Assembly: GCA_016192425.1 (NCBI GenBank)
Contig: JACPUE010000058.1
Location: 62,001 to 126,000, forward strand
Length of the DNA stretch: 64,000 nt
Reading direction: 5' to 3'
Source: Burkholderiales bacterium
GTDB lineage: Bacteria; Pseudomonadota; Gammaproteobacteria; Burkholderiales; Burkholderiaceae_C
Below the pieces are notes generated by a model, which saw only the letters and a list, made by a program, of their open reading frames with translations, made no database searches and was not told the origin of the DNA. Below, piece after piece: positions 15,213-24,993 of this stretch. Every line of letters starts with the position of its first letter. The first letter of the stretch is position 1. Position numbers and translations under genes: made by a program.

Positions 15213-18200
15213 GCACGCCCCCGCTGCACCCGCACAGCGACGCGCCCCAGGTGCTCCACCCGCTGGACTTTCCGCTGCACGGCAGCCGCCTCATCGAGGC
15301 CAGCGCAGGCACCGGCAAGACCTGGACCATCGCCGCACTCGTGCTGCGCCTGGTGCTGGGCCATGGGGGGGCGCAAGGCCACCCGCAGCCGCTGATGCCC
15401 GCGCACATCCTGGTCATGACCTTCACCCGCGCCGCCACGCGCGAACTCTCCAGCCGCATCCGTGCGCGGCTGGTGCAGGCGGCGCAGTGCTTTCGCGGCC
15501 AGGCCCCGGTGCCCGAGGGCGACCCTTTTCTGGCCGCGCTGCTGCAGCAATACCCCCCCGGACCGCAGCGCGAGCACGCGGCCTGGCGGCTGGCGCTGGC
15601 CGCCGAGGCCATGGACGAAGCGGCCGTGTTCACCATCGACGCCTGGTGCCAGCGCATGCTGCGCGAGCACGCCGTGGACAGCGGACAACTGGCCGAAGAA
15701 GAACTGAGCACCGACGAACGCAGCCTGCAGGCCCAGGCCGTGCAGGACTACTGGCGCCAGCAGTGCTATGGGCTGACCCCTGCGCAGTTCGACGCCGTGG
15801 CCCGCGTGTGGCCCCATGTCGATGCGCTGCACGCCGACCTGCGCAAGCTCCTGGACGCCGACCTGCCCGCGCTGGCGCAGCCCGCCACGCTCGCCCAGTG
15901 CCTGCAAGCGCAGGCACAGCAGCAACAAACCCTGCGCGCAGGCTGGCCGCCGCGCGTGCAGGCCCTGCGCGACTGGCTGGAAGTGCAACTGCAGCAGCAC
16001 AAGGCCCACTGGGACGGGCGCAAGATCCAGGCAGGGCGTTGCACCACCTGGCTCGACGCCCTGCAGCAATGGCTGGACGGCGACCTGTGGCTGCCGCTGG
16101 ACTGGCCCGAAGCCGCCTGGCGCCGCCTCACCCCCCAGGGGCTGAGGGAGGCGCGCGTTGCCAGCGCACCGCCGCTCGATGTGCCCGAAGCCTCTGCCGC
16201 GCTGGAGCACCTGCAGCAGGCGCTGCAAGCGACCGCACCGCTGGCCGCGCAGCTGCGCCTGCACGCCGCCACCCAGGTGCAACAGCGCGTGGCCCTGCTC
16301 AAGCGCCAGGGCCGCGTGCTCGGCTTCCACGACCTGCTGCTGCGCCTGGTGCAGGCCTTGCAGGCGCCGCAGGGCGCACGCCTGCGCGAGCGCATCACCG
16401 CGCAGTACCCCGTGGCGCTGATCGACGAATTCCAGGACACCTCGCCCCTGCAGTACCGCTTGTTCGAACTGCTGTACGCGCCGCAGGCGCCCCAGCCCGA
16501 CACCGCGCTGCTGCTCATTGGCGACCCCAAGCAGTCCATCTACGGCTTTCGCGGGGCCGACATCCACAGCTACCTGCAGGCGCGCCGCGCTACCCAGGGG
16601 CGCCACTACCTGCTGGACACCAACCACCGCTCCACGCAGGCGCTGGTCGGCGCCGTCAACCACTTGTTTGGCCAGGCCGAAGCGCGCGGGGGTGAAGGCG
16701 CCTTCCTGTTCCGCAGCGCCCAGGGCGGTGAGAACCCCTTGCCCTTCGTGCCCGTGCAGGCGCGTGGGCGCCCTGAGCAGTTCCAGACCGCCGACGGCCC
16801 CGTGCCCGCGCTGGACATCCACCACGATTTGGAACTGGCGGGAGTGCCCGAGCAGCGCGAACGCTTTGCCGCGCGCTGCGCCGCCCAGATCGTGCAATGG
16901 CTGGGCGACGCGCAGACCGGCTTTGTGCAGACCGGCGTTGCGCAGGCCGATACCCCTTGGCGCCGCCTGCGCCCGGCAGACATCGCCGTGCTGGTGCGCT
17001 CGCGCACCGAGGCCGCCGCCGTGCGGCGCCAGCTGCAGCAGCGGGGTGTGGCCTCGGTGTACCTGTCCGACCGCGACTCGGTGTTCGACAGCGACGAGGC
17101 ACACGACCTGATGTGGTGGCTGCAGGCCGTGGCCGACCCGCAGGACGCCAGCCTGCTGCGCACCGGCATGGCCACCCGCCTCATCGGCCTGGGCCTGGAC
17201 GAGCTGGCCGCGCTGGCCGACGACGACCTGGCCTTCGAGCAGCGCAGCAGCCAGTTGCGCGCGCTGCATGCCATCTGGCGCACCCAGGGCGTGCTGACCA
17301 TGCTGCGCCAGACCCTGCACCAGTTCGACCTGCCCGCCCGCTGGCTGCGCGAAAGCGGCGGCGAGCGCCGCCTCACCAACGTGCTGCACCTGGCCGAACT
17401 GCTGCAACAGGCCAGCGCCCACCTGGAAGGCGAACACGCACTGCTGCGCTGGCTGCACACCCAGGTGCACGAAGACCGCATGGCCGGGGACGAACAAATC
17501 CTGCGCCTGGAGAGCGACGCCGACCTGGTGCAGGTCGTCACCGTGCACAAGAGCAAAGGGCTGGAATACCCCGTGGTCTGCCTGCCCTTCGCCTGGAGCG
17601 TGCCCGATGTGCGCGCCAAAGCGGGCGAATACCCCGCGCTCCCCGACGCCCAGGGCCAGCGCCACCAGCACTTGCACTGGACCGACGAACTCAAGGCGCA
17701 GACCGCCCACGAGCGCCTGCGCGAAGACCTGCGCCTGCTGTACGTGGCCCTCACCCGGGCACGCCACAGCGTGTGGCTGGGCTTTGCCGCCGTGCGCGTG
17801 GGCAACGGCAAGCAGTGCCGCACGCACGACAGCGCCCTGGGCTGCCTGCTGGCCGGGCCCCAGGCCGCGCTGGAGCCGCACGACTGGCAGATGCAACTGC
17901 AGGCCCTGGCCGAGGCCCGGCCCGCGCTGCTGCGCGTGGTGCCTGCCATCCCGCTGCCCGTGCCCCGGCAGGCCCTGGCCCCGGCGGCCCCCGCGCCGAT
18001 CCTTGCCCTCAGCACACCATATGCTGCGCAGTTCGACCGGCGCTGGGGCATAGGGAGCTTCTCGCAACTGGTGCGCGCCAGCGCGCCCCTGTCCGTGCCG
18101 CTGGCCGCCATGGCGCTCCTGCGCCCGGCCGACGACGAACTCCAGCCCCTGGCGCCGCTGGATGTGCCCTCCGCACCGGCTGCCCCTCCCAACCCCTGGG

Positions 18201-19006
18201 CCGGCACACCCTGGGGCCGCACGCTAGACCTGTTTGACGACACCCCGCTTGCAGCGCAAGACCTGCAGGCAGCGCAGACAGCGCCCTGGCACCAGTTCGT
18301 GCGCGGCAGCGCGGCAGGCAATTTCCTGCACCAGCAGCTCGAATGGCTGGCAGCCGAAGGCTTTGCGCTGGAGCCCGAAGGCCCCCTGGCCGAGCGCCTG
18401 CGCAGGCGCTGCGAGCGCGCGGGCCATGGCGAGTGCGCCGCCGATGTCCTGCAATGGCTGCGTGCCGTGGTGCACACCCCCATGCCGCCGCTGGGCGCAC
18501 CGCTGCGTGGCCTGCAGCGCCTGCTGCCCGAAATGGAATTCTGGCTGCCCGTGCACCGCCTGCGCGCCGCCGAGGTCGATGCGCTGTGCCGCACCCACCT
18601 GCTGCCCGGGCGCGAACGCCCGGCGCTGCCCGAGCGCGAACTGCGCGGCATGCTCATGGGCTTTGCCGACCTGGTGTTCGAGCACGGCGGGCGCTACTGG
18701 GTGCTGGACTACAAATCCAACCACCTGGGCGACAGCGGCGCGGCCTACACCGCAGAGGCACTCGATGCCGCCCTGGCCGCGCACCGCTACGACGTGCAGG
18801 CCGCGCTCTACCTGCTGGCCCTGCACCGCCTGCTGCGCGCGCGCCTGGGCGCTGCCTACGCACCGCAGCAGCACCTGGGCGGTGCGCTGTTCTGGTTTCT
18901 GCGCGGAATCGACGGGCCCCAGGCAGGCCTGCGCCACCTGGCGCCGCCACCCGCCCTGCTCGACGCGCTCGACGCCATGCTCGACCCTGCTGAGGCCGCC
19001 GCATGA
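15209..19006 (+). CDS. recB: RecB, exodeoxyribonuclease V beta subunit
   Basis: Starting at the GTG that overlaps the recC stop (GTGA), the product has 1265 residues. It is the 3'-5' helicase and the nuclease of RecBCD. Visible motifs: Walker A in EASAGTGKTWT (about residues 29-39), Walker B in LIDEFQDTSPLQY (about 404), VTVHKSKGLEYPVV (motif V region) and LLYVALTRAR (motif VI region). The nuclease domain shows MGFADLVFEHGGRYWVLDYK (about 1150-1170), with the Asp and Asp-x-Lys catalytic residues. The frame is open upstream of the GTG but inside recC, so the overlap decides the start. recD overlaps at its end. Confidence 0.93.
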   Translation: MSTPPLHPHSDAPQVLHPLDFPLHGSRLIEASAGTGKTWTIAALVLRLVLGHGGAQGHPQPLMPAHILVMTFTRAATRELSSRIRARLVQAAQCFRGQAPVPEGDPFLAALLQQYPPGPQREHAAWRLALAAEAMDEAAVFTIDAWCQRMLREHAVDSGQLAEEELSTDERSLQAQAVQDYWRQQCYGLTPAQFDAVARVWPHVDALHADLRKLLDADLPALAQPATLAQCLQAQAQQQQTLRAGWPPRVQALRDWLEVQLQQHKAHWDGRKIQAGRCTTWLDALQQWLDGDLWLPLDWPEAAWRRLTPQGLREARVASAPPLDVPEASAALEHLQQALQATAPLAAQLRLHAATQVQQRVALLKRQGRVLGFHDLLLRLVQALQAPQGARLRERITAQYPVALIDEFQDTSPLQYRLFELLYAPQAPQPDTALLLIGDPKQSIYGFRGADIHSYLQARRATQGRHYLLDTNHRSTQALVGAVNHLFGQAEARGGEGAFLFRSAQGGENPLPFVPVQARGRPEQFQTADGPVPALDIHHDLELAGVPEQRERFAARCAAQIVQWLGDAQTGFVQTGVAQADTPWRRLRPADIAVLVRSRTEAAAVRRQLQQRGVASVYLSDRDSVFDSDEAHDLMWWLQAVADPQDASLLRTGMATRLIGLGLDELAALADDDLAFEQRSSQLRALHAIWRTQGVLTMLRQTLHQFDLPARWLRESGGERRLTNVLHLAELLQQASAHLEGEHALLRWLHTQVHEDRMAGDEQILRLESDADLVQVVTVHKSKGLEYPVVCLPFAWSVPDVRAKAGEYPALPDAQGQRHQHLHWTDELKAQTAHERLREDLRLLYVALTRARHSVWLGFAAVRVGNGKQCRTHDSALGCLLAGPQAALEPHDWQMQLQALAEARPALLRVVPAIPLPVPRQALAPAAPAPILALSTPYAAQFDRRWGIGSFSQLVRASAPLSVPLAAMALLRPADDELQPLAPLDVPSAPAAPPNPWAGTPWGRTLDLFDDTPLAAQDLQAAQTAPWHQFVRGSAAGNFLHQQLEWLAAEGFALEPEGPLAERLRRRCERAGHGECAADVLQWLRAVVHTPMPPLGAPLRGLQRLLPEMEFWLPVHRLRAAEVDALCRTHLLPGRERPALPERELRGMLMGFADLVFEHGGRYWVLDYKSNHLGDSGAAYTAEALDAALAAHRYDVQAALYLLALHRLLRARLGAAYAPQQHLGGALFWFLRGIDGPQAGLRHLAPPPALLDALDAMLDPAEAAA

Positions 19007-20991
19007 ACGCCACTCTCGAACGCCTGCAGCAATGGGTGGACGCAGGCTGGCTGCGCCACCTCGACCGCGCACTGGCACGCTGGGTGGCCGAGCTCGATCC
19101 CCAGGCCCGCCCCGAGCTGCTGATGGCCACCGCCGTGCTGGCACACCTGGAAGGGCGCGGCCACACCTGCCTGCCGCTGGACGCATTGGTGCGCGATCCC
19201 GCTGCCCTGCTGGCCTGGCCCGCGCCCGCGCCCCAGGCCCTTGCCCAGGCCTGGCACGCGCTGCCGCAGCGCCTGGACGATTGGCTCCATGCCCTGCGCA
19301 GCAGCCTGGTGGTGCGCGAGGAGGGCGCTGCGCAAGATGCTGGCCAGCCCCTGGTGCTGGGGGGCAGCGCCAGCGCGCCGCTGCTGTACCTGCGCCGCTA
19401 CTGGGGCTACGAAACCCGCGTGGCGCAGGCGCTGCGCGAGCGTGCCAGTGCGCCGCTGCCGGTCGATGAAGCCCTGGCAAGCCAGTGGCTGGCGCGCCTG
19501 TTTACGCCCGCCCCGCCGGGCCAGGCGGCAGACGCCGAAGCACGCACCGGGATCGATTGGCAGCAACTGGCCTGCGCCGTGGCGCTGCGCTCGCGCGTGG
19601 CTGTGCTCACCGGCGGGCCGGGCACCGGCAAAACCTACACCGCCGCCCGCTTGCTGGCCCTGCTGGCCGCCATGGAGCCGCCGGACAGGCCCTGGCGTGT
19701 GGCCCTGGCCGCCCCCACCGGCAAGGCGGCAGCGCGCCTGCGCCAATCCATCGACGGCGCGCTGCAAGACCTGCAAGCGCGCCTGCAGGGCGCCCTGGAC
19801 CTGCAGGCCCTGGCCCAGCGCCTGGGCCCGGCGCGCACCCTGCACGCGCTGCTGGGCGCCCGGCCGCACACGCGCCAGATGCGCCACCACGCGGGCCACC
19901 CGCTCGATGTGGATGTGCTGCTGGTGGACGAAGCCTCCATGGTGCACCTGGAGATGATGGCCGCGCTGCTCGACGCACTGCCCGCCAACGCGCGCCTGGT
20001 GCTGCTGGGCGATAAGGATCAGCTCGCCTCGGTCGAGGCTGGCGCCGTGCTGGGCGACCTGTGCCGCGACGCGTCTGCCGGCCGCTACAGCCCAGAGACA
20101 CGGCGCTACCTCCAGGCCACCACCGGCCAGACCCTGCCGGATGCCTTGCTCGAACCCGGCACCCAGGCGCCCGCGCTGGCGCAGCACATGGTCATGCTGC
20201 GCGAGAGCCGCCGCTTTGGCGGCCCCATTGGCGCACTGGCGCAGGCGGTGAACCAGGGCCATGCCCCCCAGGCCCGCCACATTCTGGAGGCCGAGCCCCA
20301 GGGCGGCGTGCGCCTGCTGGCCAGCCCTGACCCCGCCGCCGCTGTGCAACTGGCCCTGCGCGGCCGCGTGGGGGCTCCGGCCTGCTACCGCGACTATCTG
20401 CGCGCGCTGTCAGTGCAAGCGCCCGGTCAGGAAGACGCCCATGCCGCCTGGGTGCACAGCGTGTTGCAGGCTTTCGATGGATTCCGGCTGCTGTGCGCCG
20501 TGCGCGAAGGCCCCTGGGGGGCTGCCGGGCTCAACCGCGCGGTCGAATCGGCCCTGCGCAGCGCCGGGCTGCTGCCGGGGCGCGGCGAGTGGTATGCAGG
20601 CCGCCCCGTCATGGTCACGCGCAACGACGCAGGGCTGGGGGTCTTCAACGGCGACATCGGCATCGTGCTGCCCGCGCCGGGCGGCGGCCTGCGCGCCTAT
20701 TTTGCCGACGGCCCGCACCTGCGCTCGGTGGGCGTGGCCCGGCTGGCGCATGTGGAAACCGCCTTTGCCATGACGGTGCACAAAAGCCAGGGCTCGGAGT
20801 TCGGGCACACCGCCCTCGTGCTGCCGCCCCAGGCCGCCGGGGCCTTGCTCAGCCGGGAACTGGTGTACACCGGCATCACCCGCGCGCGCAAGGCCTTCAC
20901 CCTGGTGGCCGCGCAACCCGGCGTGCTGGAGCAGGCCCTGCGCCAGCGTACGCAGCGCAGCAGCGGCCTGCCTGCGCGGCTGGAGGCTTGA
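19003..20991 (+). CDS. recD: RecD, exodeoxyribonuclease V alpha subunit
   Basis: The 662-residue protein is the 5'-3' helicase of RecBCD (E. coli RecD is 608). Walker A is VLTGGPGTGKTYTAARL (about residues 198-214), Walker B LLVDEASMVHLEMM (about 306-320), and the C-terminal UvrD_C_2-type block AMTVHKSQGSEFGHTALVLP (about 588-607). The ATG overlaps the recB stop (ATGA, 19003-19006), so recC, recB and recD are translationally coupled. In E. coli recC and recB are separated by ptrA; here they are adjacent. Confidence 0.93.
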   Translation: MNATLERLQQWVDAGWLRHLDRALARWVAELDPQARPELLMATAVLAHLEGRGHTCLPLDALVRDPAALLAWPAPAPQALAQAWHALPQRLDDWLHALRSSLVVREEGAAQDAGQPLVLGGSASAPLLYLRRYWGYETRVAQALRERASAPLPVDEALASQWLARLFTPAPPGQAADAEARTGIDWQQLACAVALRSRVAVLTGGPGTGKTYTAARLLALLAAMEPPDRPWRVALAAPTGKAAARLRQSIDGALQDLQARLQGALDLQALAQRLGPARTLHALLGARPHTRQMRHHAGHPLDVDVLLVDEASMVHLEMMAALLDALPANARLVLLGDKDQLASVEAGAVLGDLCRDASAGRYSPETRRYLQATTGQTLPDALLEPGTQAPALAQHMVMLRESRRFGGPIGALAQAVNQGHAPQARHILEAEPQGGVRLLASPDPAAAVQLALRGRVGAPACYRDYLRALSVQAPGQEDAHAAWVHSVLQAFDGFRLLCAVREGPWGAAGLNRAVESALRSAGLLPGRGEWYAGRPVMVTRNDAGLGVFNGDIGIVLPAPGGGLRAYFADGPHLRSVGVARLAHVETAFAMTVHKSQGSEFGHTALVLPPQAAGALLSRELVYTGITRARKAFTLVAAQPGVLEQALRQRTQRSSGLPARLEA

Positions 20992-21033
20992 CCTCTCAGC
21001 GATCCATTCCGCAAACGCGGCACCCGCAACGTA

Positions 21034-21113
21034 TGCAACCGGCGCGCCCCAGGTCAGGGCCGCCCGCGATGCATGAAACTGGCGCGCCCCATGCCAGGGC
21101 TCCCGCGCAAGGG
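21034..21113. repeat. Two imperfect 40-bp direct repeats after recD
   Basis: GGCGCGCCCC occurs at 21041-21050 and 21081-21090, each followed by a CAGGGC and a CCCGCG block, giving two degenerate 40-base units. They lie in the gap between recD and the convergent dksA-like gene. No function is evident. Confidence 0.5.
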
Positions 21114-21131
21114 CCGCCCCGCCGCGCCGGG

Positions 21132-21203
21132 AGCGTCCCCCCTCCCGAATCGCGCAGCGATTCGAGAGAGGGGGGAAGGCGCCGAAGGCGCCTCAGGGGG
21201 GTG
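21132..21203 (-). repeat. Dispersed repeat (family 2), copy 1
   Basis: On the minus strand this reads ACCCCCCTGAGGCGCC, then TTCGGCGCC, TTCCCCCC, TCTCTCGAATCGC and a second complementary arm ending in GGGGGGACGC. It contains two hairpins, GGCGCC/GGCGCC and GAATCGC/GCGATTC. The same layout appears at 48799-48862. It may act as terminator for the convergent recD and dksA-like genes. Confidence 0.6.
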
Positions 21204-21205
21204 TT

Positions 21206-21562
21206 TCACTTCTCAGCCTTTTCCTGGCAACCCAGGCAGCGCGTCGCCTCGGGGGCAGCGTGCAGGCGGGCGTCGCCAATCTCGGCGCCGCAGTCCGTGC
21301 ATTCGCCGTAGCTGCCCGCCTGAATGCGCTCCAGCGCTGCGTCGATGGCGGCGAGGTGGGCGGTTTCATGTTCGCCCAGGGCGAATTCAATATCGCGCTC
21401 GGTGTTGACCTGTGCGCGCGAATCCTCGGGGTGGCCAAAATGCTGTGCCGCTGCATCGGCACGGCCCACCGGGCCGCCGCGCTGGGCGGCGAGCTGCTCC
21501 AGCACCTGGCGGCGCAGGGTGAGCAGTTGCTGTTGGAAAGGGGCGGCTTGTTCTGTGTTCAT
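21206..21562 (-). CDS. DksA/TraR-type C4 zinc-finger protein
   Basis: The 118-residue product has an N-terminal coiled coil (LLTLRRQVLEQLAAQ and following) and a C-terminal C4 zinc finger: CTDCGAEI ... RCLGC. The DxxDxA tip of true DksA is not evident, and the protein is shorter than DksA (151 in E. coli), so it is a DksA-like family member rather than DksA itself; it probably binds the RNA polymerase secondary channel. I took the ATG at 21560-21562; an upstream start at 21604 adds 14 residues of low plausibility. Confidence 0.8.
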   Translation of the reverse strand: MNTEQAAPFQQQLLTLRRQVLEQLAAQRGGPVGRADAAAQHFGHPEDSRAQVNTERDIEFALGEHETAHLAAIDAALERIQAGSYGECTDCGAEIGDARLHAAPEATRCLGCQEKAEK

Positions 21563-21696
21563 GGGCTTGTACCGTATGGTGTGTGGTGTGGTGGACGGTT
21601 TCATCTTGCGCCCGGCCCTGGCGCAATGGGTTGATGGTGGTCAAGAAAACCGGGCGCCTGCCCTCGGTCGCCACCCGTGCCTCCTACAATGCCCCG

Positions 21697-22065
21697 ATGC
21701 TGACCACGCGCTCCCGCCATTGGTTTGCCGGTCTGTTGCTGGCGTGCTGGGCCGTGGTTCAGGTGCCTGGGGCGTTTGCCCGGCCGCCCGGCGGGGCGGG
21801 CTGGGATGTGCAGCGGATTTGTTCGGCCCAGCAGTCCGGCCAGTGGCGTGCGCTACCGGCGCCGGATGTGCCGGATGCGCCAGCGCCCGGACATGCCAAG
21901 GGCTGCCCGCTGTGCCCGCCCCAGCCCTGGATGGTGCCTGTGGTGGCGCTGCCGGTGCTGGCAGCACAGGCCTTCGCCAGCCCGGTGCAGAGCAGCCAAG
22001 AGCGCGGGGCCATGGCCTGCAGGGTGGCCCTGGCACAGGCGCGCGCACCCCCTCAATTGCTATGA
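21697..22065 (+). CDS. DUF2946-like secreted small protein
   Basis: The 122-residue product has a signal peptide (residues about 5-28, LLLACWAVVQVPGAFA) and, in the middle, a cysteine/histidine segment (HAKGCPLCPPQP) followed by a second hydrophobic helix (VVALPVLAAQAFA). This layout matches the DUF2946 family, which is often found beside copper genes. The next gene is a PCuAC copper chaperone, supporting a link to periplasmic copper. I chose the ATG at 21697 for the signal peptide; the frame is open further upstream. A family 1 repeat overlaps its last codons. Confidence 0.6.
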   Translation: MLTTRSRHWFAGLLLACWAVVQVPGAFARPPGGAGWDVQRICSAQQSGQWRALPAPDVPDAPAPGHAKGCPLCPPQPWMVPVVALPVLAAQAFASPVQSSQERGAMACRVALAQARAPPQLL

Positions 22066-22112
22066 AAATAATAGCTGCCTGCGCTTATGAATAGGGCGCT
22101 GGAGCCTGATTT
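22055..22112 (+). repeat. Dispersed repeat (family 1), copy 2
   Basis: AATTGCTATGAAAATAATAG continues with CTGCCTGCGCTTATGA and ends in GGCGCTGGAGCCTGATTT. It overlaps the last codons of the DUF2946-like gene and lies between it and the PCuAC gene. Same orientation as the copy in recC. Confidence 0.7.
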
Positions 22113-22164
22113 AACTTGCATTTTGTTATTGCCTGGATGGCATCGTCTTGATTTGGAGAGAACC

Positions 22165-22656
22165 ATGAACTTCCCCCGCGCCACTTCTTCCTTCCTCTTT
22201 GCTGCAGCACTGTTTTCGGGGCTGGCCCAGGCCCAGACGGCGGCGCCCGTTGCCGTTGACGGCGCCTGGGCGCGCGCCAGCGTGCAGGGCCAGAAGGCCA
22301 CGGGGGCCTTCATGCGCCTGACCGCCAGCGAAGCCACGCGCCTGGTCGGCGTTTCCACGCCCGCAGCCGGTGTGGCCGAGGTGCACGAAATGAAGATGGA
22401 AGGCGATGTGATGAAAATGCGCGCCATCGCTGGCCTGGATCTGCCCGCAGGCCAGGCTGTGGAGCTCAAGCCCGGCGGCTACCACGTCATGCTGATGGAT
22501 CTGAAAGCTCCTTTGGCCAAGGGCAGCACCGTGCCGGTGACCCTGCTGTTCAAGAACGCACAGGGCGCCGAGAGCAAGCTGGAGCTGCAAGTCCCCGTGC
22601 AGGTGCAAATGCCCGCCATGCAGGGTGGGCATGGCAGCCACGGCATGCACAAGTGA
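22165..22656 (+). CDS. Periplasmic copper chaperone, PCu(A)C family
   Basis: The 163-residue protein has a signal peptide (about 1-23, ending LAQA) and the PCuAC cupredoxin-like fold. The copper ligands fit the H-M ... M ... H-x-M pattern: VHEMKMEGDVMKM (about residues 74-86) and GGYHVMLM (about 109-116). It delivers Cu(I) to cytochrome c oxidase. The His/Met-rich tail (MPAMQGGHGSHGMHK) adds possible copper sites. GGAGAG before the ATG at 22165 serves as ribosome binding site. Confidence 0.88.
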   Translation: MNFPRATSSFLFAAALFSGLAQAQTAAPVAVDGAWARASVQGQKATGAFMRLTASEATRLVGVSTPAAGVAEVHEMKMEGDVMKMRAIAGLDLPAGQAVELKPGGYHVMLMDLKAPLAKGSTVPVTLLFKNAQGAESKLELQVPVQVQMPAMQGGHGSHGMHK

Positions 22657-22784
22657 TCTGCGCGCCCGCACCCGCCTTGCCGTGGCAGGGCGGGTGCGCA
22701 GGGCAGGGGTGATGCCCATGGCGCACAGGGGCCGCGTTGGGGTAAGCTGTCCCCATCCTCGACTTTCCACCCACCGGAGCGGCC

Positions 22785-23624
22785 ATGAGCGACACATCCC
22801 CCCTCGGTTTCGGCAAATTCGTGCCGGGCTTTGAATTCCTTCAGAACCTGGCCAAGGGCGCTTCCAGCAGCATTCCGCAGTTGCCCAACCTGTCCCATTG
22901 GGTGGCCCCCACCATCAGCGTGGAGGAACTGGAAAAACGCATCGAGGAACTCAAGGCGGTGCAGTTCTGGCTGGAGCAGAACTCACGTGCGCTGGCGGCC
23001 ACCATCCAGGCGCTGGAGGTGCAGAAGATGACACTGGCCACCCTCAAGGGCATGAACTTCAGCGTGGGCGATGTGGCCAATGCCTTCAAGCTCAAGACCG
23101 CAGACACCGTGATGGAGGGCGTGCACAAGGCCAGCGACACGCTGGCGCATGCGGCGCAGGCCGTCTCCGGCGCTGCCAGCCGGGTGGCCGATATTGCCGC
23201 GCCCGAAGAGCCCGCTGCCCCTGCCGCGGGCAAAGCTGCCCAACCCAAACCCAAGGCCAAGGCGCATGCCAAGGCCGACGCGGGGGGGGCCTCCGGGCTG
23301 ATCGACCCTATGCAATGGTGGGGCGCGCTGACGCAGCAGTTCCAGCAGATTGCCGCCAGCGCCATGAAGGATGCCGCCAAGCAGACAGCGCTGGACACCA
23401 CGCGCAACATGGCCACCGGCCTGGCCAAGGAGGCCCTGAAAACCGCCACCGGCATGGCTGCGCGGGGCGTGCAGTCGGTGCAGGGCGCCGCACGGCGCGC
23501 CGCGCCCGCCGCACCTGCGGCTGAACCCCGCGCCGCCGCCAAGGCCCCGGCGCGCAAGTCCGCCGCCCGCAAGGCAGCGGCACCGCGCAGTCCGGCCAAG
23601 AAGGCGGCCCGCAAGTCCGGCTGA
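22785..23624 (+). CDS. phaM: PhaM, polyhydroxyalkanoate granule regulator
   Basis: The 279-residue product has the conserved PhaM N-terminal domain (VAPTISVEELEKRIEELK, VQFWLEQNSRALAATIQALE) and a long Ala/Lys/Pro-rich C-terminus with histone-H1-like repeats (PARKSAARKAAAPRSPAKKA). In Ralstonia eutropha PhaM activates PHA synthase and ties granules to the nucleoid through the basic tail. It stands alone here; phaC is not in the window. A ribosome binding site GGAG lies a few bases before the ATG. Confidence 0.85.
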   Translation: MSDTSPLGFGKFVPGFEFLQNLAKGASSSIPQLPNLSHWVAPTISVEELEKRIEELKAVQFWLEQNSRALAATIQALEVQKMTLATLKGMNFSVGDVANAFKLKTADTVMEGVHKASDTLAHAAQAVSGAASRVADIAAPEEPAAPAAGKAAQPKPKAKAHAKADAGGASGLIDPMQWWGALTQQFQQIAASAMKDAAKQTALDTTRNMATGLAKEALKTATGMAARGVQSVQGAARRAAPAAPAAEPRAAAKAPARKSAARKAAAPRSPAKKAARKSG

Positions 23625-23672
23625 CAGCGCTGCGCAGCCCTACCCAGCACGCCAGGCGCCGCAGGACAGTTC

Positions 23673-24968
23673 ATGAAGCGATTTCCCACCGCCCACGCCA
23701 CCCATCCGCAGTGGCGCATGGCCGTGGCCCTGGTGCTGGCGCAGCTGCGCGCGCAGATGGCCTTGCCGGGGTATGCCGCCGCACCCACCCTGGGCCTGAT
23801 CTACATCACCGACCACTACGCGGCCGAGGCGGCTGCGCTGCTGGATGTGCTCTCTGCCGAACTGCCCGAGGTGACCGACTGGAGCGGCACCGTGGGCGTG
23901 GGTGTGTGCGCCTCGGGGGCCGAGTACCTGGACGAGCCCGCCCTGGCCGTCATGCTGCTGGACCTGCCGCCGGACCAATACCGTGTGTTTTCCGGCGTTG
24001 CGCCTTTGCCGCGCAGCGCCAGCGGGGCGTTTGCAGCGCACACCGCCCTGGTCCATGCCGACGGCCACGCGCCCGACCTTGCAGGCCTGATCGCTGAAAT
24101 GGCACAGCGCACCCGCACGGGCTACCTGTTCGGGGGCGTGTGTGCCAGCCGTGGCGCGGGCGTGCAGTTTGCCGTAGCTGGCAATGGCAACCTGGCCGGG
24201 CATGGCGCCGCAGGCGGGGTGTTCAGCGGCGGCCTTTCAGGCGTCGCCTTCGGGGCCGGGGTGGAGCTGATATCGCGCGTCACCCAGGGGTGCCAGCCCG
24301 TGGGCCCCACGCACCACATCACTGCCGCTGATGGCAATGTGGTGCTGGAACTGGACGGCCAGCCTGCCCTGGCCGTGCTGCTGCAAACGCTGGATGTGTC
24401 CTTGCAGGACGACCCGCAGGAGGCGGTGCGCCGCATCCGATCCACCCTGGCCGGGCTGACCAGCGCCGACAGCCTGCTGGCGGCTGGAGGAGGCACCGGT
24501 CACTTTGGCGCCGACACGCGGGTGCGGCACATCCTCGGGCTGGATGGCGCACGCCAGGGGGTGGCCCTGGCCGAGGCGGTGGAGCCCGGCATGCAACTGG
24601 CCTTTTGCCAGCGCCATGCGGCAGCGGCGCGGGCCGACCTGGTGCGCATCTGCACCGAAATCCGCGAGGAGCTGGCCCCCGAAGAAACCGAACCTTCAGC
24701 CGCCAGCATGCAGCGTTCGCGCATTGGGAAAGGCGCTGCGCCCGCACTGGCACCAGGCCGCCAGCGCGAGGTGGCAGGCGCCATTTACGTGAGCTGCTCA
24801 GGCCGGGGCGGCCCGCATTTTGGCGCGCCGGGCGCCGAGCTGCAGATCGTGCGCCATGCCCTGGGCGACGTGCCCCTGGTGGGTTTCTTTGCTGCAGGCG
24901 AAATTGCCCGCGACCAGCTTTATGGCTATACCGGCGTGCTGACGGTTTTCTGCGCCACGCCCGATTGA
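23673..24968 (+). CDS. FIST N/C domain sensor protein
   Basis: The 431-residue cytoplasmic protein begins with a FIST_N-type region (LGLIYITDHYAAEAAALLDV, GTVGVGVCASGAEY, GYLFGGVCASRGAG) and ends in a FIST_C region (VPLVGFFAAGEIARDQLYGYTGVLTVF). FIST proteins are presumed small-ligand sensors. There is no attached output domain, so it would have to act with a partner. It sits 48 bases after phaM in the same direction. Confidence 0.8.
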   Translation: MKRFPTAHATHPQWRMAVALVLAQLRAQMALPGYAAAPTLGLIYITDHYAAEAAALLDVLSAELPEVTDWSGTVGVGVCASGAEYLDEPALAVMLLDLPPDQYRVFSGVAPLPRSASGAFAAHTALVHADGHAPDLAGLIAEMAQRTRTGYLFGGVCASRGAGVQFAVAGNGNLAGHGAAGGVFSGGLSGVAFGAGVELISRVTQGCQPVGPTHHITAADGNVVLELDGQPALAVLLQTLDVSLQDDPQEAVRRIRSTLAGLTSADSLLAAGGGTGHFGADTRVRHILGLDGARQGVALAEAVEPGMQLAFCQRHAAAARADLVRICTEIREELAPEETEPSAASMQRSRIGKGAAPALAPGRQREVAGAIYVSCSGRGGPHFGAPGAELQIVRHALGDVPLVGFFAAGEIARDQLYGYTGVLTVFCATPD

Positions 24969-24993
24969 AGCCCAGGGGGCGCAGCCGCCGGGG

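Noticed and set aside
15041-18067. A 1008-codon open frame antisense to recB
   Set aside because: It is the mirror of a GC-rich gene: no start signal, no domain, low-complexity His/Gln/Gly-rich product, while recB on the other strand is unmistakable.
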